Shown: positions 1 through 10,656 of the stretch, piece after piece
How the letters are laid out: each line of letters starts with the position of its first letter
How positions within the stretch are numbered: position 1 is the first letter of the stretch
Assembly: GCF_000143415.4 (NCBI RefSeq)
Contig: NW_003314313.1
Span: 266,418-330,417 of the forward strand
Source: Selaginella moellendorffii
Taxonomy: Eukaryota; Streptophyta; Lycopodiopsida; Selaginellales; Selaginellaceae
Direction of reading: 5' to 3'
DNA length: 64,000 nucleotides
Position numbers and translations under genes: made by a program
Notes under the pieces: generated by a model
The model's input: only the letters and a program-made list of their open reading frames with translations
Database searches by the model: none
What the model was told of the DNA's origin: nothing

Positions 1-355
1 TCAAGATGCATATCACCACATGGACTTAGAATTAAAATTCAAAACACCACACACCAAGGCCACCTCCTTCCTCAAAATCCTTATGCTTTTACAATCAACA
101 CTGTTTATAAAGACATTTTATATTAAACCTCTCTGTAAACCACCCAACATTTGCTGGGCAAGTACTCCTTCTCTAGATATTAGTGCTATGTTGAATTTCC
201 AAAACAAAGCAAGCCATAACATTTATAATGACTTTAATATTATAAATCGTAATGATAAACCTCAATAATAGAAACCTCTTTGTAAACCACATAAGGCTAT
301 AACCATAACCATAACTATAAGGCTATAAGGGTGTAACCATATCGATTGTCGTCAA
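1..355. other. AT-rich non-genic stretch
   Basis: No credible coding frame is visible here. A short ORF at 20-268 has AT-rich codon use and no recognisable motif. Simple repetition of 'aaccataa/ggctata' words occurs around 300-340. Nothing else is seen. Confidence 0.6.
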
Positions 356-1123
356 CTAAGAAGTAGTATTGGAAGTAAGCGCGGAGATTGCTTGCGCAAA
401 CACCTTGAAACTTCGACTGCTCATACCTTGGGCTTGTGCTACAGCGATCTCACCCCCGACCACCTCGGCCCGCTCGCAAAACTGGGCCTTTCCACTCCTC
501 CGGTGGCACTCCATCAGCAGCTTCTTGGTGGTGTTCATCGCATACTCCCAGCAATTCTTGTCGTGATGGCTGTACTGCGGGTCATGATTCTCCAGAATCC
601 TCATGAGCTCGTGCAGTTCCAGCGGCGTATCCTCACAATCGAAATTCAGCAGCTTGGCATTGGTATACTCGCCTAGACTGCGAACGAGGGTGATATTGAT
701 CCCGCATTCTTCGCCAGGGCCACACTTCTCGGCAAGGAAGAATTGCTCCACGCCCCCGACGACCAGCACAATCACCAGGAAGTCGTGGTTGATGATCGAC
801 TTTGGATTGATGCAGTTAGTGGCGAGGGCGGCTGTTGCTTCGATGGCGCCCTGCAAGCCCTTGGTCAAGCTCCTGGTGAAGCCGTTTGTGAGGCCGGATT
901 GGCAGTAGACGATGGCACGGAGGAGCGAGGGGCTGGATCGCTCAAGAGCGACGAAATCAAGGAGATCCTTGGGCTTGAGATGGTTTCTGATTTCGCCTGG
1001 AATTATGGCTGACGAGGAGACCACTCCAAAGCTGTGGAGCAGCGTTTTGCTGCCATCGTACAAGCCCTGCGCAACATGAGTTGATGTAGAGCTCTTGGCC
1101 ACCGACTTGGAGATTTTCGACAT
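356..1123 (-). CDS. uncharacterised 255-aa protein
   Basis: This is a single uninterrupted frame of 255 codons with GC-rich coding composition, unlike the flanking AT-rich DNA. The start is the first ATG (1121-1123), and the stop is TAG at 356-358. The N-terminus is Ser/Lys/Thr-rich. A hydrophobic run lies at about residues 112-130 (FLVIVLVVGGVEQFFLA). A Cys-containing segment follows (KCGPGEECG), then HHDKNCWEYAMNT near residue 190. I do not recognise the family and assign no function. The upstream 30 bp (about 1155-1190) resemble part of the leader of the small TM-protein gene at 10.45 kb, which suggests a shared or copied promoter piece. A lineage-specific protein gene is the most likely reading; a degraded gene is possible. 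Confidence 0.6.
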   Translation of the reverse strand: MSKISKSVAKSSTSTHVAQGLYDGSKTLLHSFGVVSSSAIIPGEIRNHLKPKDLLDFVALERSSPSLLRAIVYCQSGLTNGFTRSLTKGLQGAIEATAALATNCINPKSIINHDFLVIVLVVGGVEQFFLAEKCGPGEECGINITLVRSLGEYTNAKLLNFDCEDTPLELHELMRILENHDPQYSHHDKNCWEYAMNTTKKLLMECHRRSGKAQFCERAEVVGGEIAVAQAQGMSSRSFKVFAQAISALTSNTTS

Positions 1124-1356
1124 TGTTGGAGATGGAGAAACAAAGCTCAGGAGCTCTCCTGGGAAGAAGAACGCGTTTTTCTAGGCGGCAGCCCACACTC
1201 CGGATGAGCTCACCGGCGGGTAGAGCCCAGGGAGTGGGGTCGGCGGGAGACTCGACGTGCTGACTCTCCTTCGGCGCTCCGTCGTTCCCCGCCCTCCGAC
1301 CGGCGGGTGCGGTCGACACCGTCTGTGGGGCTCGGCACCCCGAAAACCCACCACCG

Positions 1357-1515
1357 TCGTGCTATTGGCCACTGCTTCCAAGGGATTGGGAAGAAGAACG
1401 CGTTTCTAGGCGGCAAGCGCCAGGAAGCATCGTTTGATGCTAGAAGGTTCCTCTAGCTAAAACACATTGCTATTTGTCATGACCGCAAATATATAATTTC
1501 TCTTTCTCTAGCAAG
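1357..1515. repeat. copy of the 10448-10606 intergenic promoter segment
   Basis: These 159 bp align without length change to 10448-10606, with only a few substitutions. The source interval starts exactly at the A of the ATG of the minus-strand small TM-protein gene and runs through most of the 208-bp spacer it shares with the divergent dehydrogenase/reductase gene. The copy therefore carries a whole promoter-type segment but no gene. It abuts the P450-derived pieces listed next. Confidence 0.85.
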
Positions 1516-1805
1516 TACACATGGATCCCCTCGTGCACAAGAGGCGCATCAGGAGCATGACTAGACCTGACTAGACTCTGGACTCGAGACTCTAGACTCT
1601 AGACCGCATACATGTCTAGAGTATGCTAAAGTTTCTTCGAGTTCTTTATGACTGCTGACTGTCTGTGAAGGTGATTGATGAGACCCTGAGACTGATTAAC
1701 ATTTCCCCGTTTGTCTTTCGGAGAGTTCTTAGCGACGTGCAGCTAAACGGTGAGTAAACTTCTAGAGAGCTTTTGAAAAGGATATATGCTTAACCAACGA
1801 ATTCA
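1512..1805 (+). pseudogene. shuffled P450 fragments (from the gene at 13.3-15.2 kb)
   Basis: Two P450-derived pieces lie here in swapped order. Positions 1512-1542 match 14755-14785 (exon 7). Positions 1610-1805 match 14511-14706 over 196 bp: end of exon 5, intron, exon 6, the next intron and the start of the following acceptor. A CT/AG-rich filler of about 45 bp (1564-1609) sits between them, and a short GAGCATGACT word near 1555 also matches the P450. Introns are retained, so the copy was DNA-mediated. The right end supplies the stop codon of the neighbouring P5 ATPase frame (TGA at 1803-1805 on the minus strand). Confidence 0.85.
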
Positions 1806-4800
1806 AGATGGCGTTTGCCCTTCAGATTTAAATTTTTGGTACCGTACATTCTTGGCGATTCTAAAAATATACTCTAAATGTGTAGCTTTTGTCGCTTTGA
1901 GGGATACTTTGCAGCTAAAATCCGTGCCAGTGGGCCTTCCACTACGACCTGGAACGCACGTTATCAAGTGAGAATTTCTTTTTCTTCTCTTCTGGAATGG
2001 AAAAATTCCCACCTTTTGCCAAGCTATATTGACGGCGAGACTCGCGAGAATGATCCACCATAGCTTGAAACGGAAATCAAAGCTCATGGCCGGCGAAGGC
2101 TGTCCACCATTTTTCTGGAAGAAAACACGAAGAGATATGATTTAGTTGTGGAAAGAATGAGAGTTTTTTACCTGGTAAGACGCCCAAACTGGAGAGGCGG
2201 GGTTTGCATGGTTGAATTGCTCGCTTGCAACGTGCCATACTTCCGTGAACTTGTTGTGAGGAAGAAGCAGTAGACAAGAGCACACAGCGATCAATGACCA
2301 GTACGAAACCTGCGTGGAAAAGACTTAAGTGCTTGAAACTACTTGACAGTAGAAGACTTACCATCAAAGAGAGGTTTTTGAATACGGTCTTTCGAAACTT
2401 GGAGCCAAACGAGAACACGAATGCGGACGTGATGAACTGGAAATACATTGTGAAGAACAACACTGTGGACTCCCAGTTGTCACCCAGCGTCCACCAGCTT
2501 GCACCATGAGAGTATCTGAAACAAACGAGATTTTGAGCACGAACTTTACAAAACCAATCACTCACTGTGCCGGCCATCTCACGTAATCCTTCTGGCTTGC
2601 CATGAAACAAATTGCAGCCACCAGGAACACAACGTTGCTTCCCCATAGCCCCAGCACCGATGCTACGTTTAAAGGTCCAAGAGGCCTCACCTGTCATTAC
2701 CACGGTTAAACATTTCAAGAACCTTGTTGAGTATTTTTTCAGCGTTGCACCGAGACATGGCATAACCAAGGCTGAGCACAGCTACGCCATCAATAAATAT
2801 GCAGTCCATTTGGCAGGCTATAATCCCAAACCTGGATTAAAAGCGCTAAGCGTCGGGAAGATCTCGAAAGTCCAAGCTTACCAATAACAACAAAGCTTGA
2901 ATATTGAGAACTGGAGGCCATAAATAATCAGAAACTTGTAGCATGCGAATGACGTATGGAGAGCACCTCGCGCTTCACGTAGTGAATCTACCACAGCGTG
3001 GACCTACAAAGAAACATCAACTTTGTGCGATTGTTTCAGAAAAAAGCTTGAACTGACCGATTTGTTTCGGGCAGTAAATGGAGACACCACCGATGCTTCT
3101 GCAGCACTTAAAGCGATGCCGGCGTGAGCGGCCCTTAGCGCTCCACAATCGTTTCCACCGTCACCACACATTCCCACGATTAGGCCATGGTTTCTATGCA
3201 TAGTTACCACTTTCTCCTGCAAGTCCCCAACCGCATGAGACTATTATCAAAGGGAACAAGATGAATCTTATCGGAAGGAGTGAATCTTGCGAAGATTCGT
3301 GTGTAAAGAAGTAAGTCGTCCATTCTCTTGGATTCTTGTAAGCGATTAAAAGCTTTACCCGTAACCGCAAGTTCCAAGGTCCCGTCCTCAAGTAAGCTCG
3401 CTCTACTTTGAAGTAGTTCTTCGGTGGTCATGCGGCTTATACCCGTTGTCACTTTACTACTCAGTGGAGACCATACCACGCTACAGAGACAAAGCTATCG
3501 TTAGAAAGATCTTTCATAAAGAATAAGACCAACCTGTTGTCGTTCGTTATATCAGCCAGTAGTATCTTACAGTCAGATGAGAACATACCAGATTGTTTAG
3601 CAATATAGTGGCCGCATTGAGCATTATCACCGGTAACCATCACGGGACGAACCTATAGACCAGGAGCATTTCGTTTTCCAGCGGAATCAATATAGACAAC
3701 GTACCTTTCCAGCTTTGAGAGAATGAATAGCTGCAGAGCTATCCGGCTTGAGCTCGTTCCTAAACAAGACCAGAGATATAAAATTCAGGTCCTTCTCCAA
3801 CTCATTCCTTGGTAGTGCTAACATGTCTTCAAATGCCAGTTCTCGGCCAAGGTATCTGCAAGGTTCAGGGAAGAAAACAGTATAAAAAGCCAGCTGCAAA
3901 ACATGGAAGACTGAGGAAACAGCGTGCACCTGTAGCTTAAACCAAGAACATAACAACCTTGCAGAGCTTGAAGCCGTGCTCTGTCCTCGTAGTCCGCTGG
4001 AAGGCTTTGAGCGTTGCTCAGCTCCTTAATCTTTTCGAAAGAACCCTGCCATGCTTGAACGGAAATATTAATGAGCAAATGCTAGACGCAAGAACCTTGC
4101 AGTAGATGTGAAAGTTTCCAGAGTTGTCCTCCACAACAACACTCATTGTTGCTCTCGATTGATCAAACTCGTTTCGTCTCACGATTCTAAAGGTCCGTGA
4201 TCCGGAACCATCTGAAACGACTGGGGGACTCTTTGCGGACTCTATCAAATTCCATCCCACAGCTGAGAACATTTTCACCTGTCACACAAAAGATCATCCA
4301 AGCTTTTCTGGCGAAAATTACAAATTTACCTCAACCTGGTTTCCAACCAAGTCCTTTCCGAACTTTGTAACAGCATGACATGTGGCAAGTCCATGCAAAA
4401 CAATATCATCAATTCTTTGACCACCTTCAAGTGATAAAACTGGTCCAAAGGAGTTAGTGACGACACTCTGAACTCCAACAAAATCGAGTCCCTCTTTTGT
4501 CAATGTCCCAGTTTTGTCAAAACAGAAAACTCGTATCTTCCCAGCGATAACCTATGCGCTTTGGATTGAGGCAAAACACCCCACGCTTCTGAAAGAACAA
4601 CATAAGGAACTGGAAACAGGAGGTAAGAAGGCGTGCCTTTAAACTCTCCAGAGCGTGAATTTGTCCAACTTCAAGAGCGACCGGCAATAGTGGCGACATT
4701 ATCTGATTTATGATGAACATACAGTAGATCCACTTTGTCACCCAAATACTCTGCTGTCCGTTCATGTTCTGGTCCACAATAGACGGAAATGATTTCATAT

Positions 4801-6725
4801 AGAGAAACATGAATATATACCTGAAACTTTATGGACACAACAAAGCATATGATAGCGTAGATAAAAAGAAGACAGGCAACGATTTGGAGCTCCTCATCGT
4901 ACTTGAAGATGAGCTTTTGAGGGTACAAAATCGTCGCAACCAGTTCGCCTTTGGAGGTTGACATACCTGGGTCACAGAAAAAACGCGTTCCTTAGTGAAA
5001 GAAAAAACCATGGCAGAAGGATATACCTGTCTCCGTGACAATTGCGAGAGCATCATCATGGCCCTGTCCTGCTTGAAGTAGAGTAGTCCCAGAGAACAAA
5101 GTATGCCGCGAGCCAAGGCCATCGGCCTTATACTGCACGTCGGTGTTGGGAGCAGCGTATTTTTGCACTGGCATGGGCTCACCAGTCAAAGCACTCTCGT
5201 CACAAACACAGGAGCCTGGTTCGAAGCTAGTTAAAAATCGAGAAACAGACGGTTTCAAACCTTTGATGATCAGTAGATCGCATGGAAGCACCCAGCCGCT
5301 TTTGAGCTTGATAACATCCCCGGGTACCAAGTTTCGCGAAGCAAGGTTTATCCATTGACCGCTTCTCAGAGTTTCAACTTGCGTATCATACTCAGTGATC
5401 TGAAAACACAAAAGGACGTTTTCCAACCATCCGAAACTGATTCACAACGCTTACCTTGGCTATCATGAACTGGCCTCGACGTCGATTGTAAATGGTTATC
5501 GCAGCGCTCAGTGCCACAATAAACATCATGAGCGGTGCAACGAATAAGTAGCTACTCCAGAACTGCAAAATGTAGGAAATAAGCTGATACACTTTAAAGA
5601 GCGTGAACGTTTCATCGAATATAGAATAGAAGAGGGACTCTGGTTTAAACGGGATTTCGTTTGGACACGCTCTTTAAAGTGTCCTAAACACTTTTAAGCT
5701 TCCCCTTCAGTAAGACCTTCGGCTTCCTACCGGAAACAATGGAAAAGAAAAATAATTTCGACGCACCGATACAGTACAATATAAGTAAAGTTTTAAAACC
5801 TTGAGGAAATCTGAGTATCTCTCCCCAACTTTGAAGTGCACGTCTGTCACAGTTTCGCCTTTGATCAAGAACCTGTGGCCTTGAAAGAAAAAATGCCGCT
5901 GCCCGGCCTTTGTAGTGAGTATTTTAACAATCTCGGAATGACCATGTAACTCTTCAAAAGTTGATAGGAAATTCTGCAAAATTGAACAATTTAGCATACG
6001 TGAATCACTCTATATTATAGAAGTTGTCAAGCTTACTCGAAAGTAACGGACGTAGTGCACGAGCGGCAAGTCGTTTCTCGACAAAATCTGCTCGCTTTCT
6101 CTGGTCCAGATAAAGACGACTCCGGCAGACTCGAGACCGCAAGGACTTCGAAACCAAAATCTTACTCGGCCCTTGAATATTACCCAAGCCGTAAACAAAA
6201 TGGCCGAGAGCCACCAGACCACGAAAAAGATCTGCAACAAGAGGGCAAAGTTGTGAGCGAGAACAAAAAAGTTTTGCGAACCTTTCCATTGAAGTCATAA
6301 CTCCCATCCACACCACCGACTTGACACTTGTTGTATGCATCTAAAAGTAAGAGCGAGTGGAGCAGGATCCAGTGAAGCGATGTCAGGCAGCAGAGACAGT
6401 AGCAAAACTCTCCAAAATAAGACCAAGTGTAGCCAGTGATTCGGAGCTCCTTCTCCTCTTCCACATTTACCACATGATCTTCGCCAGGTTTTCTATCAGA
6501 TGAGATAAAATTCTCGCCTTTCCCGTTCCGCTGGAGGACTAAAGGTTGCACCTGATTCCTTCGCAGCTTCAAGAACTTCCAGAGCTGAAATGCCGAGCCG
6601 CAGCTGGTAACGAAAGCCCATAACGCGTAGACAATCAAAGGGCCTGTCTGAGTGACGCTGGTGATGAGAACACTGCAGGATGGATCATCAACACAGCTCG
6701 TAGGACCTGTCGGATACTTTCCCAT
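1803..6725 (-). pseudogene. P5-type (ATP13A/P5B-like) ATPase gene, probably disrupted
   Basis: This is a multi-exon gene with introns of about 50-70 bp. The N-terminal hydrophobic hairpins start at the ATG of 6723-6725; a longer start at 6913 is in another frame. After them come the A domain with DESALTGEPMPV, the M4 segment IMSPLLPVALEVGQ, VFCLNPKRI, the phosphorylation motif FCFDKTGTLTKEG, VMVTGDN, and the hinge [19 protein letters not shown] followed by [14 protein letters not shown]-like P5 signatures. The remaining TM helices run to 1803. P5B pumps of animals and yeast act in endolysosomal membranes, and ATP13A2 exports polyamines. Lesions: an in-frame TAA at 5694-5696 plus a frame change inside the otherwise typical GLTEGEA segment, beside a 17-bp inverted repeat; one extra base at about 4551 just before the DKTG motif; and a stop codon borrowed from P450-derived DNA. 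The rest splices cleanly, so the damage is recent or partly assembly error. A GC-AG intron appears at 4636. Confidence 0.85.
5589..5682. repeat. 17-bp perfect inverted repeat inside the ATPase gene
   Basis: Positions 5589-5605 (acactttaaagagcgtg) are the exact reverse complement of 5666-5682, with a 60-bp spacer. The left arm is genuine coding sequence on the minus strand (FTLFKVYQ). The right arm lies where the reading frame breaks. Confidence 0.9.
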
Positions 6726-6913
6726 GAGGCGAGCGCTGAAAAAGCCACCTGTTCTTCCTCAGATCTTGGATTGGAGCAAGCAAACTTGGAGCAAAGACCA
6801 GCAGCCACTCCTGGAGCAAAACTAAATCTCACATTTAGAAAAGAGCCGGGAAGAACTGCAATGTAAACAAGCGAGCACAAAACTTTAAATGTTCCCCAAG
6901 CCGACTTTTCCAC

Positions 6914-7323
6914 AAGAAAGGATGACTCAACAACGCTCTTTCATCCAGGTTTTTTGGTCCCCTCCACTCAAAAACTTTGCGACTTTATGTTCACGGCACA
7001 ATGCAGGTGCTATCAATCCACTGAAAGTGCAAGCTTCAATCATGCCGGGCAAGAGCTTACCTTGGAAGAAACCTTTCGACTCGCGCATTGATTGTGTGAG
7101 CCCTGGCCCGCTAGTTCTACTCCTAATGGCGCTCGCTCACTCGCAATCCATGGATTTCTTACCGGATCGCTGGCGCCGATGGATCATCGTAGAAATTTCG
7201 ACGCGATACTAAAGAAAGGCGTGAGTAGAAAATGGCCGATTGCTCGGATTATAAATCCTACTAAAACCCCCGGCCACTATTGTCCATGATTTTTAAAATC
7301 CGATCGGACGGCGTAAAAGCTTC
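6914..7323. other. intergenic spacer
   Basis: This stretch separates the ATPase gene from the small TM-protein pseudogene. The two overlapping frames here show no motif. No RNA gene or repeat is recognised. Confidence 0.5.
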
Positions 7324-8010
7324 TTATCGGACGGTTACTACTTCTTGGGTTCTGAGACGTCGTTGTGGATGATTCAGCACGATTATCGGGGAGAAGATGA
7401 ACAGAATGACTAGCAGGAATGCGCCGTATCCCTCCATGTGGCTGATCCAGATCCTCGACAGCTGCAATCGATCCACGGTCTTGTGGTTCTGGAGATGGGG
7501 CAAGAGCTGGAGATCCGTGGGGTTGTTGCTGTTGAGCATGTCACTGGCCTGGAACAGGGCCCTGGATAGCAGCTTCTTGCTCGTGATTTGGTGCTGGAGC
7601 TCTGCGTAATCCTCCAATTTGAAAATGAGAGTGAGGATTGTGGCAAGCGAGGCGAGCATCTAGAGAACGAAAGGGATCCATATGCAACTTCGGGGCAAAT
7701 TTGTGGCCTTGGCCAAGGTGGTGAGAATCACACCTTGGAAGATGAAGTAGATGCCCAGGAGCTGATAGATCTTGTTCTTGGTGTTTTGGAGGCATTGCTC
7801 CTTGCGCTCGATTTGTTAGTTCACAACCTCTTTCTCCTTCTTCCACAGCTCCAAGTGCAGTTTAAGCGTGGGATTTGTAGTGATTTGCACATAAGGATCA
7901 GTGCCAAGGGTGAGATTTTGAGGAGGAGCGTTTAATTCATTGTATGGAGCGACCGGGATAACGAAACTGAGCGATGAAACCCTCACAGACGAACTCGTCT
8001 TCTTTGACCC
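7324..8010 (-). pseudogene. small three-TM protein, tandem copy 1 (two stop codons)
   Basis: This is a paralogue of the split gene at 8075-10448. Matching blocks are LHLELWKKEKEVVN, then IERKEQ, YQLLGIYFIFQGVILT (TM1), WIPFVL followed by LASLATILTLIFKL (TM2), a cytosolic helix ASDMLN, and HMEGYGAFLLVILFIFSPII (TM3), ending at 7324. Two in-frame stops interrupt it. A TAA directly after VVN stands where copy 2 has Gln. A TAG between FVL and MLASLA, near 7660, stands where copy 2 has Ser. No Met is seen at the expected N-terminus. The family is an uncharacterised plant-type membrane protein with a coiled-coil-like charged segment before TM1. Its 5' end touches or overlaps the 3' end of copy 2, as expected of a tandem duplication. 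Confidence 0.7.
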
Positions 8011-8074
8011 CAGGGAATATTCTTTGTGCGTTAAGGAATATGCTTCAGTGCTCAAGAACCCTAAAATCGGTCTT

Positions 8075-10448
8075 TCAAGTTTTGCTCGATGTGATTTGCC
8101 AGCAAGCAATTCCCATGATCGTGGAGAAGATGAGCAAGATCACTACTAGCAATGCACCGTAGGCCTTCATGTGATCTTCCCAGATCCTGGAGATAAGATT
8201 TTTGGGGTGATCTTGCGGCCTGTGCATAATGTGGGGCTGCCACTGGACATTGTGATCGAATGTGCTCCCCATGCTCTTGAGATCGTCACTGGCCTGGAAC
8301 AGCACCTTGAACATGAGCTTCTCGCCCTTGATCTGGCGCTCCAGCTCTGAGCAATCCCGCAGCTTATAGACGAGGGTGAGAATCGTGGCCATGGACGCCA
8401 GTGTTGAGAGCATAGTTGCAGCTAGACGTGCAAACGTTCCAACGTGTCGATGTTTAAACGCTGTTTAAAACGTTTTTTTCAGGACAATCCAACGTTTACA
8501 TGTTAAAGCCTAAAATGATTAAGAAAACACTAATATTTACTAAAGACACTTTAATCTGATATTAAGTTTATAAAACCTAACCGAATAACATACTGAAAGA
8601 AGAAGCCGTTTTAGTCGTCTTCCGATTCTGAATCATCTTCCATTCCTTCATCGATGCTAAACTCCTCAGTAGCCTAATTTGGTTCCTCAAAAGCTTCTTG
8701 TAGATTGAAGAACTTGAAGTAAAGGTCCAAGCAAAATTAACAAATTCTTGCACCACTCTTAGAACGAGTCATCGAGAACATGAGATCACAGCTTCAGGCC
8801 CTCTGGCTTCTTAGACCAGTCAAGTCGTCTCCATTCTTGGCTCACCACCATTCTTTGAAGCCCGGAGAGATTTGTGGTCTCCAGAAGCTGAGACATCACG
8901 AGAAAAATATAAGCAAACCTTGTGGTCACAAGCTTTATTAGGTCCCATTTGCAGAAAGTTCTATAAAGAGCTAGAACCCGTGGCTTTGAGGTGATGAAGG
9001 TAACTGTCTTCGCACAGCCATTGACAAAAGGCTGCACCCAAGATAGAGCTCCAATATCTTTGAACAGCAAGTCCATAACGTGGCAAATGCAGCAAACGTG
9101 TACAATCTGTGGAAACTCCTGCTGCAAAAGCTCCCCTATGACCACGTAGTTGCTTGCATTGTCCGTCACCACCTGCACAACGTTTTCTGCGCCAACCTCT
9201 GCTCTGGTTTTCTTCGTGTTCTTGCTGTCCACAGCCTTTAGGAAAATTGAGCCTCTCACAGAACTGACCATGAAGTTGATAAGAGACCACTTCTTGATAT
9301 TAGACTAGCCATCCGTGACAATGGTACAACCATATGTCCTCCAACTTAGCCGCACATTTTCAAGCCGCTTCTGAACGTTGTTGTAGATTTGCTATAACTC
9401 AGTTGTCCACAACTTCTCATATCCCATGAGGTTGTCAATCACTGGATGCCCCACTTTTGTGGCAACTTTCAGCATTCTCTTCAAGTTGTCTCTTTGGATT
9501 GTGTTGAAGGAGATGTTCTCGGCAAAGAAGAACTCTGCAACAGCATCATCCAGTGCCTCAGCTGAAGCAGTATAAAAAAATGTCACCAAATTTCTATCCG
9601 AGGATCTGTGTTTTGCTGCTCTGCTTGTCCCAGCACTGGACCCCATAGATTCTGCTGGCCCCCCTGAACCCTGTGTGGCTTGCTGCAGCAGATGCCCATC
9701 ATCGGCATCTACTAGCTCTGCTAGCTCGGAATCAAAATAACTGCTACAAGCTTTTTTAAGAACCTCATAAGGGATTTCCCTCATTGCCTTGCACGTTTTC
9801 ACACCTCTTGCCCGAACTCCAGCAAGATGTGCTCACACTCAGTCCGCTCCCCTAGTGTGAATCTCATGACAATACTTACATGTCCAGTGCCGCTCTGCTC
9901 ATATCACATGCTTCCAGCTCCAGCAGTCGCAGTGTCCTCCAATTCCTGTCATGACCAAAGAAACCCTAAAGAAACCCTAAAGAAACATTTGTTTCTTTTC
10001 GCAAATAGTGCAAACGCGTTGGGAGTTTAGAACGGCGTTTTTGAACGCGTTTAAAACGTTACGTTTTTTAAGTTTCACACGTTTTCCTGCAACTATTCGA
10101 GAGCACGAAGGGGATCCAGCGCCACTTCTCGGAGAGATCGTTCGCCTGGGCTAGGGCGGTGAGAATCACACCTTGGAACACGAAGTAGATCCCCAGGAGC
10201 TGATAGTTCTCGTTCTTGGCGCTCTGCAATCGCTGCTCCTTGCGCTCAATGCGTTGATTCACGACCTCCTCCTCCTTCTTCCAGAAATCCAGCCGCAGCC
10301 TCAGGGCCTTGTTGCCTGCGATCTGCTCGAATGGATCGACGCCGCCGCCTCCTAGCAGAGCTTCCTCATCGCGATCCTGGCAATTGCTGCTACTGCTGGC
10401 CATGGATTGATTGAGATGAGAGAGCGGGATTTCTTCGTGGTGATTCAT
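8075..10448 (-). pseudogene. small three-TM protein, tandem copy 2, split by a hAT element
   Basis: The 5' half runs from the ATG at 10446-10448 to 10105: MNHHEEIPLSHLNQ, an acidic/Gly segment, RLDFWKKEEEVVNQRIERKE, TM1 (YQLLGIYFVFQGVILT) and the start of TM2 (WIPFVLS). The 3' half is 8411-8075: TLASMATILTLVYKL (rest of TM2), ELERQIKGEKLM, RIWEDHMKAYGA and TM3 (LLVVILLIFSTIMGIACW). Removing 8412-10096 and one copy of the target duplication joins the two halves in frame with no stop, so the gene was intact when the transposon landed. The function is unknown. Its 208-bp upstream spacer is shared with the divergent gene starting at 10657, and most of that spacer is copied at 1357-1515. Confidence 0.75.
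8412..10096 (-). mobile_element. hAT-family DNA transposon, non-autonomous relic
   Basis: The ends are 10-bp perfect terminal inverted repeats (ATAGTTGCAG, 8412-8421 and 10087-10096). They are flanked by an 8-bp target duplication with one mismatch (TTGAGAGC 8404-8411, TCGAGAGC 10097-10104); 8 bp is the hAT standard. The minus strand encodes a decayed BED-type zinc finger (HWTCKYCHEIHTRGAD, then HLAGVRARGVKTC). Downstream lies a DUF659-type transposase core (CTIVTDG, SLINFMVSSVRGSIFLKAVD, VQVVTDNASNYV, CCICHVMDLLFKDI). TGA or TAG stops replace residues in the finger, after WTTEL, and the Trp of TDGW. The hAT C-terminal dimerisation region is missing; only an acidic remnant lies near 8600-8700. 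The 1685-bp length implies internal deletion. Confidence 0.85.
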
Positions 10449-10656
10449 CGTGCTATTGGCCACTGCTTCCAAGGGATTGGGAAGAAGAACGCGTTTCTAG
10501 GCGGCAAGCGCCAGGAAGCATCCTTTGATGCTAAAAGGTTCCTCTAGCTAAAACACATTGCTATTTGTCATGGCCGCAAATATATATTTTCTCTTTCTCT
10601 AGCAAGCCCTAGGTAGCGATCGCGATCGTGTCGCCATCGCGAAAATTTTCGCAAGG
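10449..10656. promoter_or_regulatory. compact divergent (bidirectional) spacer
   Basis: Only 208 bp separate the ATG of the minus-strand TM-protein gene (10448) from the ATG of the plus-strand dehydrogenase/reductase gene (10657). The spacer must hold both promoters. It contains an AT-rich core (AAATATATATTTTC near 10577-10591) and a CT-rich run (TCTCTTTCTC) typical of plant core promoters. Its copy at 1357-1515 is 159 bp long. Confidence 0.5.

Noticed and set aside
6726-6913. Upstream in-frame start of the ATPase at 6913
   Set aside because: That frame does not join the conserved coding frame without an unsupported splice; the ATG at 6725 opens the supported frame directly.
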